From Sphingomonas sp. LY29 (lineage in GTDB: Bacteria; Pseudomonadota; Alphaproteobacteria; Sphingomonadales; Sphingomonadaceae): a DNA stretch of 64,000 nucleotides. The notes below the pieces were generated by a model, which was given only the letters and a program-made list of their open reading frames with translations, searched no databases and was not told the DNA's origin. The first letter of the stretch is position 1, and each line of letters starts with the position of its first letter. Below are positions 17,840-27,655 of the stretch, piece after piece. The DNA lies in assembly GCF_035593985.1 (NCBI RefSeq), contig NZ_CP141587.1, positions 1,240,001 to 1,304,000 of the forward strand, given 5' to 3'. Made by a program: the position numbers and the translations under genes.

Positions 17840-18490
17840 ATGACCCTGCCGATCCTCCACGATTACTGGCGCTCGTCCGCCGCCTACCGAGTCCGTGTCG
17901 CGCTCGCGCTCAAGGGCATCGACTATGAACGGCGCACGGTCGACCTTGCCAAGGACGAGCAGAAAAGTGACGCCTATCGCGCGATTAATCCGCAGGGCTT
18001 TGTGCCGATGCTGGAGATCGACGGGCACCGCCTGATCCAGAGCTTGGCGATCATCGTCTACCTCGACCAGACCCGCCCCCAGACGCCGCTGATGCCCGCC
18101 GACCCGGTCGATGGCGCGCACGTGCGCGGGATGGCGATGGTGATTGCCTGCGACACGCACCCGCTCAACAACCTTCGTGTGCTTCGCTACCTCGACAATG
18201 AACTGCGCGTCGGCGAGCCGCGCAAGAACGCCTGGTACGCCCACTGGATTACGGAGGGCTTCCGCGCGCTGGAGGATCTGGCGCGGCCGCGTGCCGGCGA
18301 CTTCCTGTTCGGCGACCAGCCAAGCATCGCGGACGTCTGCCTCGTCCCACAAATGTACAACGCCCGCCGCTTCGGCGTCCCGGTCGAGGAATTCGATCTG
18401 CTCCGCGCGATCGACGAGCGGGCCAATGCCCTGCCCGCCTTTGCCAACGCTCATCCCGAAGCCATCGCCCGCCAGGAGGCCCAGTCATGA
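17840..18490 (+). CDS. maiA: maleylacetoacetate isomerase (zeta-class GST)
   Basis: 216 residues. Glutathione-dependent cis-trans isomerisation of maleylacetoacetate to fumarylacetoacetate. The N-terminal SSxxxR motif (YWRSSAAYRVR) is the zeta-class active site; NPQGFVPMLEIDG and QSLAIIVYLD form the glutathione site, and GDQPSIADVCLVPQ is the GST N-capping box. It links hmgA and fahA at 6-8.7 kb but sits in a different operon. Its last bases overlap the class II aldolase start (ATGA). Confidence 0.94.
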   Translation: MTLPILHDYWRSSAAYRVRVALALKGIDYERRTVDLAKDEQKSDAYRAINPQGFVPMLEIDGHRLIQSLAIIVYLDQTRPQTPLMPADPVDGAHVRGMAMVIACDTHPLNNLRVLRYLDNELRVGEPRKNAWYAHWITEGFRALEDLARPRAGDFLFGDQPSIADVCLVPQMYNARRFGVPVEEFDLLRAIDERANALPAFANAHPEAIARQEAQS

Positions 18491-19302
18491 ACCGCGTCGA
18501 TTCGATGAACAAGGGGTTCGACCGCGCCTCGCCAATGGCCAGCGTCGACATCCCCAGCCTCGAGGGAAAGGTCAGCGACGAGGAATGGGCGATCCGCGTC
18601 GACCTTGCCGCCGCCTATCGGCTTGTCGCGCATTACGGCTGGGACGACCTCATTTTCACCCACCTGTCGGCGCGCATTCCGGGGCCGGAGCATCATTTCC
18701 TGCTCAACCCTTATCAATTGATGTTCGAGGAAGTGACCGCGTCCTCGCTGGTCAAGGTCGACGTGCACGGCAATCCGGTCGATCCCACCCCCTTCATCAC
18801 CAACCCCGCCGGGTTCACCATCCATTCGGCGATCCACATGGCGCGCGACGATGCACAGGCGGTGATGCACCTCCATACGCCCGCCGGGCAGGCGGTGACT
18901 GCGCATGAGGACGGGCTGCTGCCGCTGACGCAGACCGCGATGCTGATCCGCGCCGACCTTGCCTTCCACGATTACGAGGGCGTCGCGGTCGACCTCGACG
19001 AGCGCGGACGGATCGTCGCTGACCTCGGCAACAAGGGCGGGATGCTGCTTCGCAACCACGGCACGCTCGCGGTCGGCGGCAACGTCGGCGAATGCTTCGT
19101 GAAGCTCTATTTCATCGAGCGTGCGTGCGAGGCGCAGATCATGGCGCTGTCCGCGGGCGACAAGGTCAGCATGCCGCCGCAAGGCGCCGCCGAACTCGCC
19201 GCCGGACAGGGCGGAACGGGCCTCAAGATGGCAGCCAATTTGCTCGCCTGGCCCGCGCTGAAGCGCAAGGCGTATCGCCTCGATCCGTCGTTCGCGACCT
19301 AA
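18487..19302 (+). CDS. class II aldolase/adducin family protein
   Basis: 271 residues. Metal-binding His pair in MHLHTPAGQAV and a third His in LLRNHGTLAVGG match class II aldolases. The N-terminal YGWDDLIFTHLSARIPG is typical of the uncharacterised adducin-head bacterial subgroup. Substrate unknown. Position directly after maiA suggests co-expression, not necessarily a shared pathway. Confidence 0.9.
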   Translation: MNRVDSMNKGFDRASPMASVDIPSLEGKVSDEEWAIRVDLAAAYRLVAHYGWDDLIFTHLSARIPGPEHHFLLNPYQLMFEEVTASSLVKVDVHGNPVDPTPFITNPAGFTIHSAIHMARDDAQAVMHLHTPAGQAVTAHEDGLLPLTQTAMLIRADLAFHDYEGVAVDLDERGRIVADLGNKGGMLLRNHGTLAVGGNVGECFVKLYFIERACEAQIMALSAGDKVSMPPQGAAELAAGQGGTGLKMAANLLAWPALKRKAYRLDPSFAT

Positions 19303-19823
19303 TGACCGCCCCGGCGCATCCCGACGGGATTGACGAGGTCTCGCGCGAAAGGGGCGGCGTTGCCTGGGTCAGTTGGTTCCGCCTAGCCGCGATCGGCGCG
19401 CTCCCGGTCATCGGCTTGCTCGGCTATCTCGGCGGCGCGCCTTCTCCGACGGCAAAGGGCGCCAGCGCTGCGGCGACGATCGAGGTTCATAGTCCCCGCC
19501 GCCTCCGCAACGGCATCTTCTTCGAATATCGAATCGCCGTCACGGCGCGACAGCCCGTTGCCGACGCGGTCGTCGCGATCCCGTCGGCACTGTGGCGCGA
19601 TTTCACCATCAACACGATGATCCCTGCCGCGACCGAGGAGGAATATGTCGATGGCGAATATCGCTTCCACTTCGGTCCGCTCGGCGCCGGAAAGTCGCTC
19701 CGTTTCAAGATCGACGGCCAGATCAACCCGCCCCACGTCGGCACCACGCACGCCAGGATCCGATTGCTCGACGGCGAGCGCGAAGTGACCGGCGTCGGGA
19801 TCAGCCAGACGGTCTTGCCCTGA
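19302..19823 (+). CDS. membrane-anchored protein of unknown function
   Basis: 173 residues: a short cytosolic start, one hydrophobic helix (FRLAAIGALPVIGLLGYLGG) and an external beta-rich domain of about 120 residues (FEYRIAVTARQPVADAVVAI ... FHFGPLGAGKSLRFKIDGQI). Start ATG overlaps the preceding TAA by one base and its TGA overlaps the next ATG, so it is embedded in the operon. Family not recognised. Confidence 0.75.
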   Translation: MTAPAHPDGIDEVSRERGGVAWVSWFRLAAIGALPVIGLLGYLGGAPSPTAKGASAAATIEVHSPRRLRNGIFFEYRIAVTARQPVADAVVAIPSALWRDFTINTMIPAATEEEYVDGEYRFHFGPLGAGKSLRFKIDGQINPPHVGTTHARIRLLDGEREVTGVGISQTVLP

Positions 19824-20275
19824 TGGACATCGTCCTTCGTGCCACGGTCATCTTCTTCATCCTGTTCGTGCTGCTTCGCGTGCTCGGCAAGCGGCAGCTT
19901 GGGCAGATGACCCCGTTCGAGTTCGTCGCGCTGGTGGTGCTTGGCGATTTCGTGCAGCAGGCGGTGACCCACAACGACTTTTCGATCACCGCCGCGACGC
20001 TGGCGGTCGCGACCTTTTCCTTCTGGTCATTGGTGCTGGGCTGGATCAGCTATCGATCGAAAAAGATGCGCCGGGTGCTTGAAGGCGAGCCGCGAGTCCT
20101 GATCCGCCAGGGCGAGTTCATCGAAAAAGTGCTCGAACGCGACAAGATCACCCGCGACGAGGTGCTGAGCGAAATGCGCCTCGCCGGAATCGCCCACCTC
20201 GCCGAGGTCGAGTGGGGCATCCTGGAGCCCAGCGGCAAGATCAGCTTCCTCAAGCGCGACGGCGATCAGGACTGA
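19823..20275 (+). CDS. DUF421 (YetF-like) membrane protein
   Basis: 150 residues: two to three N-terminal helices and the signature LLRVLGKRQLGQMTPFEFV, then a cytosolic alpha/beta domain (RRVLEGEPRVLIRQGEF). Function of DUF421 proteins is unknown. Paired by a one-base overlap with the preceding membrane-anchored protein, which suggests a complex. Confidence 0.9.
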   Translation: MDIVLRATVIFFILFVLLRVLGKRQLGQMTPFEFVALVVLGDFVQQAVTHNDFSITAATLAVATFSFWSLVLGWISYRSKKMRRVLEGEPRVLIRQGEFIEKVLERDKITRDEVLSEMRLAGIAHLAEVEWGILEPSGKISFLKRDGDQD

Positions 20276-20307
20276 CCGGCGCCGCGGGAAAGCAGTAAAA
20301 ATGAAAA

Positions 20308-20384
20308 TGGTCGGGGAGAGAGGATTCGAACCTCCGGCCCCTGCCTCCCGAAGACAGTGCTCTACCAGGCTGAGCTACTCCCCG
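20308..20384 (-). tRNA. tRNA-Pro (CGG anticodon), CCA encoded
   Basis: Minus strand, 74 nt plus encoded CCA. Acceptor CGGGGAG/CTCCCCG, D-arm GCTC-AGCCTGGTA-GAGC, anticodon loop TTCGGGA giving CGG, T-loop TTCGAAT. T-rich sequence follows the 3' end. The other tRNA here (Thr) lacks an encoded CCA. Confidence 0.96.
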
Positions 20385-20459
20385 ACCGGGACCGGATGGC
20401 GGACCATCCGGTGCAGGAGCGAGGGCCTGTTAGCGGGGGCGTTCCCAAACCGCAAGCAT

Positions 20460-20480
20460 GTCCTGAACTTGTCGAAGGAC
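20460..20480. repeat. sphingomonad-type 21-bp intergenic palindrome
   Basis: GTCCT-N11-AGGAC; read on the other strand it begins GTCCTTCGACAAG. This closely resembles a short palindrome I associate with many intergenic copies in sphingomonad genomes. Only one copy is seen here, in the gap between tRNA-Pro and the reductase gene; the rest of that gap shows nothing. Confidence 0.5.
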
Positions 20481-20499
20481 GACGCGGCCGCCCTCCGCT

Positions 20500-21807
20500 T
20501 CAATGACCTAAAAGACCGAGCCATTCGTCATGCCGCACGATCTTTTCGCGCGGGCTGCCTTCTCGCGCGGCGGCGGCTTCGGCGGCTTCGATCGCACGCC
20601 ACTCGTCGTAGCTGGTCGACCGATGCCCGCGATCGGCCAGCAATCGGTCGAGCCCCCCGCCACCGGCTTTGCCATCGGCACCCTCGGCAGGGAATAGCGC
20701 CGCGATCTGCTCGGCGACTTCATAGCCGTCAGGACGATTGGTGCCGATCGTCCCCGACGGTCCGCGCCGCGCCCAGCCCACAGCATAGAGGCCGTCTGAG
20801 ATCCGGCCACCTTCGTTGGCAAACTTCCCGCCGCGATCGTCATAGGCCACGCCGTCGATTGGCGGGGTGCGATAGCCGATGCAGCTGACCACCAGCGAGG
20901 CCGGGATCGCATAGGTCTCACCGGTGCCGACGCTCTGCCCGGTCTCGTCGAGCGCGGTTCGTTCGACGATGAGTCGCTCCGCCCGCGTGGCACCTTCGAT
21001 CGCCACGGGACGCGCGAAGAAGTCGAAGTGGATATGCTTGGGCTTGCCCTCGTCGTCATGCGCCGCGAACTCGCGGAGGTGCGCGACCGACTTTCGAGCG
21101 CCGGGGTCGAGCGACCCGTCGGCGTCGGGCGGCGGCAGGTCGGCGGCCTCGACCTCGGCCTCGGCGGCGGCGAGATGGCCGAGTTCGCCCAGTTCCTTTG
21201 GGGTCATTGCGATCTGGTGCGGGCCGCGCCGGCCGACGATGGTGATGGTGCGGATCGCCGAACCTTCGAGCGCGTCGAGCGCATGCGCCACGATGTCCGA
21301 GCCGGCGAACTCCTCGCGAGTCTTCGACAGGATCCGCGCCACGTCGAGCGCGACATTGCCGTTGCCGATCACCGCCGCGGCGTCGCCGTCGAGCGGCGGG
21401 TCGAGGTCTGCGAAGTCGGGATGGCCGTTGTACCATCCGACGAACGCCGCCGACCCGATGACGCCAGGCAGTTCTTCACCGGGAATGCCAAGCGATCGGT
21501 CGAGCGGCGCACCGGTGGCAAGGATCACCGCGTCGTAGAGTTCGCGAAGTTCGGGGATGGAAACGGTGTCGCCGATCGCGACATTGCCGACGAACCGCAC
21601 CTGCCCTTCGTCGACGACCTTGTCATAGCGCTTGGCCACCGCCTTGATCGACTGGTGGTCGGGCGCGACGCCGAAGCGGATCAGGCCGTAGGGGACAGGC
21701 AGCTTGTCGATGATGTCGATGCGCGCGGAGTCGCCATAGGCCTTGCCCAGCGCCTCGGCGGTGTAGAAGCCCGCCGGTCCCGATCCCACCACCGCGAAAT
21801 GCCGCAT
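20500..21807 (-). CDS. ferredoxin/adrenodoxin-NADP+ reductase (FprA-like)
   Basis: 435 residues of the glutathione-reductase fold, adrenodoxin-reductase branch. FAD-binding GSGPAGFYTAEALGK at the N-terminus, NADP-binding AVIGNGNVALDVARIL, VGRRGPHQIAMTPKEL, and the C-terminal FAD contact GWARRGPSGTIGTNRPDG. It moves electrons between NADPH and a ferredoxin, which is not in the window. The start is M at 21807 (MRHFAVVGSG), placing the nucleotide-binding loop at residue 8. Confidence 0.93.
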   Translation of the reverse strand: MRHFAVVGSGPAGFYTAEALGKAYGDSARIDIIDKLPVPYGLIRFGVAPDHQSIKAVAKRYDKVVDEGQVRFVGNVAIGDTVSIPELRELYDAVILATGAPLDRSLGIPGEELPGVIGSAAFVGWYNGHPDFADLDPPLDGDAAAVIGNGNVALDVARILSKTREEFAGSDIVAHALDALEGSAIRTITIVGRRGPHQIAMTPKELGELGHLAAAEAEVEAADLPPPDADGSLDPGARKSVAHLREFAAHDDEGKPKHIHFDFFARPVAIEGATRAERLIVERTALDETGQSVGTGETYAIPASLVVSCIGYRTPPIDGVAYDDRGGKFANEGGRISDGLYAVGWARRGPSGTIGTNRPDGYEVAEQIAALFPAEGADGKAGGGGLDRLLADRGHRSTSYDEWRAIEAAEAAAAREGSPREKIVRHDEWLGLLGH

Positions 21808-21873
21808 GCCGTGCTCCCGTTCGTGTCCGGCGGCGATGCTAGGCTTGGCGGCCACGGGCGCAAGCCCATCGGT

Positions 21874-22197
21874 TCAGTCTTTTCGCTTGTCCTCGAGCAG
21901 GATGGTGCTGCCTTTCGACTTCAGCATCGCCTCGATCGGCCCCGCGAAAAAGCCGAGCATGCCCGGAAGCACGATGTGGCAGCGGACCTTCGTCTCTTCG
22001 ACTTCGATGCGCGCATCGACCGACTGGCCCATCGCCTCGACCTTCAGGTTGAGCGTGTCCCCGGTCCATGACGAAGCGACATGGCTTGCCCCGCCGGGGA
22101 TGTGATCCTTCAGCTTGTGGATGTTGTCGCCCAGCCGGCGCTTGGCTTCGGCCTGGCCGAGATTGTGAGGAAGGTCGACGTCGATGGGGCGCTGCAT
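21874..22197 (-). CDS. polyhydroxyalkanoic acid system family protein
   Basis: 107 residues matching the small PHA-system family (PF09650 type): VDLPHNLGQAEAKRRLGDNI at the N-terminus, a central SSWTGDTLNLKVEAMGQSVD, and a hydrophobic C-terminal helix before a Lys-rich end. Proposed role near PHA granules or lipids, unproven. No PHA synthase lies nearby. Divergent from the peptidase gene. Confidence 0.83.
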   Translation of the reverse strand: MQRPIDVDLPHNLGQAEAKRRLGDNIHKLKDHIPGGASHVASSWTGDTLNLKVEAMGQSVDARIEVEETKVRCHIVLPGMLGFFAGPIEAMLKSKGSTILLEDKRKD

Positions 22198-22257
22198 GGA
22201 CCCACAGATGCGACCGGCGGCGTTGCTTTTCAATGCCGGGAGGCGTTTGATGGCGTG

Positions 22258-23016
22258 ATGATCCGCCGTTTCTTCTCGTTGTTGACCCTGCTGACGGTCG
22301 CCGTCCCGGCGGCCGCTCAGCAGCAGCAATGGTTCAACCCGGCGGCCGAATATATCACGCCGGGACAGGACGAGCCCGGCTATCGTCGCTGGGCCGCGTC
22401 GGCGGCGTGGCGACCGGTCTACGTCAAGGCGTTCAACGACTATCTCGTCGCCAACGGCGTCGGCGGAGTCGCACCGACGTGGCAATTGCTGCGCACCGCG
22501 ACCGACTGGCAGAAATGCGGCGCAGAGCCGTTCGAGGTGCCGCCGAGCTATGCGTGGCCGAACATCGTCGCGGCGCTGCGCTACATCGGCGCCTACATCG
22601 TTCCGGCGATGGGACCGGTCGAGCCCGTTTCCGTTTACCGCAATCCTGCGCTCAACGTCTGCGCCGGGGGTGCCGCGACCAGCACGCACAAGGACATGGG
22701 CGCGGTCGACATGGTGCCGCTCCGCCCGGTGCATCGCGAGACGCTGATGAGCGGTCTTTGCGCCATCTATTCGACAACGGCGGAACCGAACCACATCGGC
22801 CTCGGCTTTTACAAGGGGCTGCGGTTTCACATCGATGCCCGCAAATATCGCGAGTGGGGCACGCAGGGCCGACGCGGAGGGTACGGCTGCACCGCAGTGC
22901 TGGCCGAAGGGGCGGCGAGCTTCAATCCATTACCGACGGCCGCTGCGGCGCCGAGCCCCGCCGGGTCGCCGCGAGTGGTGCGGATGCCGGTCGATCCGCT
23001 CGCGCCGCAGCGCTAG
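22258..23016 (+). CDS. exported M15-like (D-Ala-D-Ala carboxypeptidase-type) protein
   Basis: 252 residues: signal peptide (FFSLLTLLTVAVPAAAQ), then a domain with STHKDMGAVDM and FHIDARKYREW. The first corresponds to the SxHxxGxAxD zinc site and the second to the HxD end of M15 peptidases. A conserved Cys pair is possible. Predicted periplasmic zinc peptidase acting on peptidoglycan; a GTG one codon earlier is also possible as start. Medium confidence in enzymatic activity. Confidence 0.7.
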   Translation: MIRRFFSLLTLLTVAVPAAAQQQQWFNPAAEYITPGQDEPGYRRWAASAAWRPVYVKAFNDYLVANGVGGVAPTWQLLRTATDWQKCGAEPFEVPPSYAWPNIVAALRYIGAYIVPAMGPVEPVSVYRNPALNVCAGGAATSTHKDMGAVDMVPLRPVHRETLMSGLCAIYSTTAEPNHIGLGFYKGLRFHIDARKYREWGTQGRRGGYGCTAVLAEGAASFNPLPTAAAAPSPAGSPRVVRMPVDPLAPQR

Positions 23017-23020
23017 ACCC

Positions 23021-23048
23021 CTTGTGTTGCCGGGGTAACACACCACAT
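23021..23048 (+). promoter_or_regulatory. clpB promoter region: heat-shock-like elements and dyad
   Basis: CTTGTGT, 15 nt, then CCACAT resembles a weak sigma-32 promoter (CTTGAAA / CCCCAT). A dyad TGTGTTGCC-GG-GGTAACACA (23023-23042, one mismatch) overlaps it. The clpB ATG follows 26 nt downstream. Confidence 0.35.
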
Positions 23049-23073
23049 CGCCACCATCGACGAGGGGTAAACG

Positions 23074-25653
23074 ATGGATCTTGAGAAACTGACCGACCGC
23101 GCGCGCGGGTTCCTCCAGGCGGCACAAACGATCGCCGGACGCGAGCATCACCAGCGGATCACGCCGGGCCATTACGTCAAGGCGCTGCTCGACGACGAGC
23201 AGGGGATGGCGGTCGGCCTGATCAATGCGGCGGGGGCCGACGGACAGGCCGCGCGGCGCGAAGTCGATGCGCTGGTCGCGCGCCAGCCGGCGGTGACCGG
23301 CACCGGCGCCACGTCCGCGCCAGCAATCGACGGCGACCTCATCCGCCTGCTCGACCAGGCGCAGGCGATCGCGACCAAGGCAGGCGACACCTACGTCACC
23401 GTCGAGCGAATCCTGCTTGCCGCCGCGCTGTCGAAGGGCAGCGAGGTCGCGGAGGCGCTTGGCCGATCGGGCCTGACTCCGCAAAATCTCAACGCCGCGA
23501 TCGAAAAGCTTCGCCAGGGCCGCTCGGCCGACACGCAGGGCGCCGAGGACCGCTACGATGCGCTCAAGAAATATGCCCGCGACCTGACGCAGGCGGCGGA
23601 GGACGGCAAGCTCGACCCGGTCATCGGCCGCGACGAGGAAATACGCCGCACCATCCAGGTGCTCGCGCGCCGGACGAAGAACAATCCGGTGCTGATCGGG
23701 GAGCCCGGCGTCGGCAAGACCGCGATCGCCGAGGGTCTCGCGCTGCGCATCGCCAATGGCGACGTTCCCGACGGCCTCAAGGACCGCAAGCTGCTGTCGC
23801 TCGACATGGGCGCTCTTATCGCCGGCGCGAAATATCGCGGCGAGTTCGAGGAACGGCTGAAAGGCGTGATCGACGAGGTTCGCCAATCGGCGGGACAAAT
23901 CATCCTGTTCATCGACGAGATGCACATGATCGTCGGCGCCGGAAAGACCGAAGGGTCGATGGATGCCGGCAATTTGCTCAAGCCGGCATTGTCGCGCGGC
24001 GAGTTGCACGTCATCGGCGCGACCACGCTCGACGAATATCGCAAGCATGTTGAAAAGGATGCCGCGCTCGAACGTCGATTCCAGCCGGTGTTTGTCGGTG
24101 AGCCGACCGTTCCGGACACCATCTCGATCCTTCGCGGGCTGAAGGAAAAGTATGAGCTTCACCACGGCGTGCGCATCACCGACGCGGCGCTGGTCGCAGC
24201 GGCGACGCTGAGCAATCGCTACATTTCCGATCGCTTCCTGCCCGACAAGGCGATCGACCTCATGGACGAGGCCGCGTCGCGCCTGCGGATGGAAGTCGAA
24301 TCGAAGCCCGAGGAGATCGAGAATCTCGATCGCCGCATCATCCAGCTGAAGATCGAGCGCGAAGCGCTCAAGAAGGAGAGCGACGCCGCCTCGAAGGATC
24401 GACTCGGCACGCTCGAAGGCGAACTTGCCAACCTCGAACAACAGTCAACTGAACTGACCACGCGCTGGCAGGCCGAAAAGGAAAAGATCGGCGCCGAGGC
24501 CGAGCTGAAAGGCCAGTTGGACGCCGCCCGGATCGAACTGGAGCAGGCGCAGCGCGCCGGGGATCTCGCCAAGGCCGGCGAGCTTCAATATGGGCGCATT
24601 CCCGAGCTTGAGAAAAAGCTGGCCGACGCCGCAGCCGCGTCCAAGGGCGCCATGCTTCGCGAGGAAGTCACTGACCAGGACATCGCCTCCGTCGTCAGCC
24701 GTTGGACCGGCGTTCCCGTCGAACGGATGATGGAAGGCGAGCGCGAGAAGCTGCTGAGCATGGAGCAGGCGATCGGCGCGCGCGTCATCGGGCAGGATCA
24801 GGCGGTCAAGGCCGTCAGCGCCGCGGTCCGCCGCGCCCGCGCCGGTCTTCAGGATTCCAACCGCCCGCTCGGCTCCTTCTTGTTCCTCGGACCGACAGGC
24901 GTCGGCAAGACCGAGCTGACCAAGGCGCTCGCCCAATTCCTGTTCGACGATTCGACCGCGATGGTCCGCATCGACATGTCCGAATTCATGGAAAAGCATG
25001 CCGTGTCTCGGCTGATCGGCGCGCCGCCGGGCTATGTTGGTTATGAGGAAGGCGGCGTGCTGACCGAGGCGGTCCGGCGGCGCCCCTATCAGGTCGTGCT
25101 GTTCGACGAGGTCGAAAAGGCGCACGGCGATGTCTTTAACATCCTGTTGCAGGTGCTCGACGACGGCCGCCTGACCGACGGCCAAGGCCGCACGGTCGAC
25201 TTCACCAACACCATCATCATCCTGACCTCAAACCTCGGCAGCCAGTATCTCGCTTCACTCGGCGAGGACGAGAATGCATCGAACGTCGAAGCGCAAGTGA
25301 TGGAGGTCGTGCGCGGTCATTTCCGCCCCGAATTCCTCAATCGCCTCGACGAGATCATCCTGTTCCACCGGCTGTCGGCAAGCCACATGGGCCCGATCGT
25401 CGACATCCAGATTCAGCGGCTGCAGTCGCTGCTGCAGGATCGCAAGATTGGGTTGGAATTGACCGACGCGGCGCGCGCGTGGCTCGGACGGGTGGGCTAC
25501 GATCCCGTTTATGGAGCACGGCCGCTCAAGCGTGCGGTGCAGAAGTATCTCCAAGACCCGCTCGCCGACGAGATTCTCGCCGGCCGCGTGCACGATGGAT
25601 CGACGGTGAAGGTGGACGAGGGCGACGGCGGACTGGTGCTGACCGCCGCCTAG
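23074..25653 (+). CDS. clpB: ATP-dependent disaggregase ClpB
   Basis: 859 residues, normal length. N-terminal Clp repeat domain, first AAA+ domain with Walker [14 protein letters not shown], a central coiled-coil M-domain (about 400-520, rich in EALKKES and heptads), and the second AAA+ domain with [14 protein letters not shown] and FDEVEKAH. With DnaK/DnaJ it extracts proteins from aggregates. Ribosome site GAGGGG 8 nt upstream. The stop shares CTAG with the convergent dioxygenase gene. Confidence 0.98.
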   Translation: MDLEKLTDRARGFLQAAQTIAGREHHQRITPGHYVKALLDDEQGMAVGLINAAGADGQAARREVDALVARQPAVTGTGATSAPAIDGDLIRLLDQAQAIATKAGDTYVTVERILLAAALSKGSEVAEALGRSGLTPQNLNAAIEKLRQGRSADTQGAEDRYDALKKYARDLTQAAEDGKLDPVIGRDEEIRRTIQVLARRTKNNPVLIGEPGVGKTAIAEGLALRIANGDVPDGLKDRKLLSLDMGALIAGAKYRGEFEERLKGVIDEVRQSAGQIILFIDEMHMIVGAGKTEGSMDAGNLLKPALSRGELHVIGATTLDEYRKHVEKDAALERRFQPVFVGEPTVPDTISILRGLKEKYELHHGVRITDAALVAAATLSNRYISDRFLPDKAIDLMDEAASRLRMEVESKPEEIENLDRRIIQLKIEREALKKESDAASKDRLGTLEGELANLEQQSTELTTRWQAEKEKIGAEAELKGQLDAARIELEQAQRAGDLAKAGELQYGRIPELEKKLADAAAASKGAMLREEVTDQDIASVVSRWTGVPVERMMEGEREKLLSMEQAIGARVIGQDQAVKAVSAAVRRARAGLQDSNRPLGSFLFLGPTGVGKTELTKALAQFLFDDSTAMVRIDMSEFMEKHAVSRLIGAPPGYVGYEEGGVLTEAVRRRPYQVVLFDEVEKAHGDVFNILLQVLDDGRLTDGQGRTVDFTNTIIILTSNLGSQYLASLGEDENASNVEAQVMEVVRGHFRPEFLNRLDEIILFHRLSASHMGPIVDIQIQRLQSLLQDRKIGLELTDAARAWLGRVGYDPVYGARPLKRAVQKYLQDPLADEILAGRVHDGSTVKVDEGDGGLVLTAA

Positions 25654-26312
25654 GGCCGCTCCGCCCAGTGGCGCAGCAGCCGCTGCTGGACCAGTTGCAG
25701 CCGCGAGTAATTCTCCGGCTGCATCGACAGGCCCTCAAGCGCGGCGACCTCGTTCAGGTCGAATAGCAGGTTGCGGCGGAACGGATCGGCGATCTGGCTT
25801 TCGATGAAGCTGATCGCCACCAACCGCTCGCCGCGCGTGACAGGCTCAACCTCGTGGAAGGTGTCCGACGGGTAGATGATCGCTTCGCCCGGCTGCAGCC
25901 GAAAGCGCAGGCTGGCATCGCCGAGCATCACGTGCAGCGCGCCACCGTCGTAGTCGGACGGGTCGCTCAGAAAGACCGTGCAGCTGAGGTCGCTCCGCAC
26001 CACCGTCTGCCCGACATTGAGGAAGGCAGCATCCGCATGCAGGCCGTAATGCATGCCCGGCTGGTACCGCGTCAGCATTGGCGGCGCGATCCGCAGCGGA
26101 AAGGCGAACTCGCGAAACTCCTCGCTTCGCGCAAACGCACGCAGCAGCAGTTGCGAACTCGCCTGCCCCGCCTCCGCATCATGAAGCTGCTGGTTGTTCT
26201 TGGCCTTGTTGTGCGGGTTGGACGCGCGACCGTCGATGAATTGGGTGCGCGCGGCAATCCGGCGGCATTTGGCGATTTCGCCGGCGTCGAGGAGGGAAAG
26301 GATCCGGTACAT
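25650..26312 (-). CDS. PKHD-type 2OG-Fe(II) hydroxylase (PiuC-like)
   Basis: 220 residues. Prolyl-4-hydroxylase-like fold; iron ligands in [10 protein letters not shown] (HxD) and the distal His of [11 protein letters not shown], with the 2-oxoglutarate Arg in GERLVAI. The N-terminal NPHNKAKNN is typical of PiuC/Sbp-like PKHD proteins, which commonly neighbour TonB-dependent iron receptors. No signal peptide, so cytosolic. Last gene of the receptor/oxygenase/sulfotransferase run; its ATG overlaps the preceding stop by one base (TGATG). Confidence 0.92.
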   Translation of the reverse strand: MYRILSLLDAGEIAKCRRIAARTQFIDGRASNPHNKAKNNQQLHDAEAGQASSQLLLRAFARSEEFREFAFPLRIAPPMLTRYQPGMHYGLHADAAFLNVGQTVVRSDLSCTVFLSDPSDYDGGALHVMLGDASLRFRLQPGEAIIYPSDTFHEVEPVTRGERLVAISFIESQIADPFRRNLLFDLNEVAALEGLSMQPENYSRLQLVQQRLLRHWAERP

Positions 26313-27322
26313 CAGGCGCCTTGTGTGCGGCCAAGTGCGCGCTTCAGCAAGGGTGCGTTGAGGGCAGTCTCCTCAAGCATCGCCAGCGCCGCATCGATGT
26401 CCCTCGCATGGGCGCGCCCGGCTTCGGCAAGAAGGTCGGCGCGGAGCGCAGGAGTGTAATCATACTCCATCGCCTTGGAGTAGCGGCGCATCACCGGTCC
26501 AGCGAGCGCGTCATCGATTTCCACGTCGGTCAAAGCCAGCTTCAAATGCTTGACCGCGTTCGCCAGCTCTTCCTTTGGCGCCTCCAGAAAGCGGTCGAAG
26601 TCGAGCCACTGCACGCGCTCGCGCCCGATCGCGTCCTCGGAAGCCTCCAGCCCGGTCATCTCGCACGCCCAGGCGATCGCCGCGAGCTGTGCATCCGATG
26701 TCCGGTCAGGCGCACAATGGATGCCGCGTGTCGACAGTCGCCGCCGCCGATCGGCATCGAGCGTTCGCAATTCCTGCACCGAGTTCGGCCCGGCGAGGAT
26801 CGTGCATATGTAGGATCGCGCCGACGCCAGCATGAAGAGCGCGGGCATGTCCGGGCCGACCAGGAGAGGCGCCGCCTCGCTGACGAAGCTGGTCGCCTTG
26901 ACGACCGTCGCCTGCTCTGGCGCGAAACTACGTCCGGCCAACCTTGAAAGGCTGTCGGCAAGAGCTCGCCGCTCACTCTCCGGCGAGGCCAGCAGGTCGC
27001 GCAAGGCGCGCGGCTCTCGGACCGATAGGACTTCTCCCCCTTCGCCAAGCAGGCGAGCGACCAAGGTCGAGCCGACATGTCCAATGTGGAAAATCCAGCG
27101 CGCATTCGATGGGAACAGCGCCCCCGCGTCGACGACCTCTCCTAACGCGACGAGACGCGCCTCGGTCGTGGGCGACAGCATCCGGTCGTCGAGAAAGCTC
27201 GCCTGCCGATATCCCTCGACATCGAGCCGAACCAGCCGAGCCAAGCCTGCCGAAGGATCGATTGCCTGAACCAGCCACGAGGCATCGGCGGCGAAATTTT
27301 CAGGCAGGGGAAGCGGAGTCAT
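26312..27322 (-). CDS. sulfotransferase-like P-loop protein
   Basis: 336 residues, cytosolic. A P-loop FHIGHVGSTLVARLLG near residue 78 resembles the PAPS-binding GxxxSGTT loop of sulfotransferases, and SVREPRALRDL is a plausible second nucleotide-binding element. The remainder is unrecognised and helical. It sits between the two small secreted proteins and the PKHD hydroxylase on the same strand. The sulfotransferase assignment is by loop pattern only; a kinase-like P-loop role is possible. Confidence 0.65.
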   Translation of the reverse strand: MTPLPLPENFAADASWLVQAIDPSAGLARLVRLDVEGYRQASFLDDRMLSPTTEARLVALGEVVDAGALFPSNARWIFHIGHVGSTLVARLLGEGGEVLSVREPRALRDLLASPESERRALADSLSRLAGRSFAPEQATVVKATSFVSEAAPLLVGPDMPALFMLASARSYICTILAGPNSVQELRTLDADRRRRLSTRGIHCAPDRTSDAQLAAIAWACEMTGLEASEDAIGRERVQWLDFDRFLEAPKEELANAVKHLKLALTDVEIDDALAGPVMRRYSKAMEYDYTPALRADLLAEAGRAHARDIDAALAMLEETALNAPLLKRALGRTQGA

Positions 27323-27360
27323 GCCGCCGTCCTACCGGGCCGCGACACGACTGCAACCGC

Positions 27361-27621
27361 CTATTGCTGGTTGATGATCCCGACGTTCTTCTGAGCCCGC
27401 TCGACATCGTTCCGATGATCGGTTTTCTGCGCGGCCCATTCCGCCGACGTCATGCAAACGCGCTTCGACGCGAGGCGCGATCCGGTCTCCGTGATCCGCT
27501 CGCAAATCTTTTCGTTCGGATCCTTGGACACGCGCGGCCGCGACGTTTCAATCGAACTCACCTGCGCCAACGCCGGAACGGTAATCGCCACGGCGGCGAC
27601 AAATGTAACTGCCTTGAACAT
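27361..27621 (-). CDS. small secreted protein, paralogue B (86 aa)
   Basis: Signal peptide (MFKAVTFVAAVAITVPALAQ) and a mature part of about 66 residues containing KICERITETGSRLASKRVCM, then SAEWAAQKTDHRNDVERAQK and the end VGIINQQ. Two Cys probably form a disulfide. No Tyr is present. Exactly the same length as paralogue A (27656-27916) and aligned without gaps in the core. Function unknown; lies inside the TonB receptor/modification cluster. Confidence 0.85.
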   Translation of the reverse strand: MFKAVTFVAAVAITVPALAQVSSIETSRPRVSKDPNEKICERITETGSRLASKRVCMTSAEWAAQKTDHRNDVERAQKNVGIINQQ

Positions 27622-27655
27622 GCGTAAGTCCCTTCGATGCGCGGAGAGCCTTGGC

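Noticed and set aside
20385..20499. A CRISPR-like or mobile element in the tRNA-Pro to reductase gap
   Set aside because: Only one short palindrome is present; no repeats with spacers, no transposase, no target duplication beside the tRNA.
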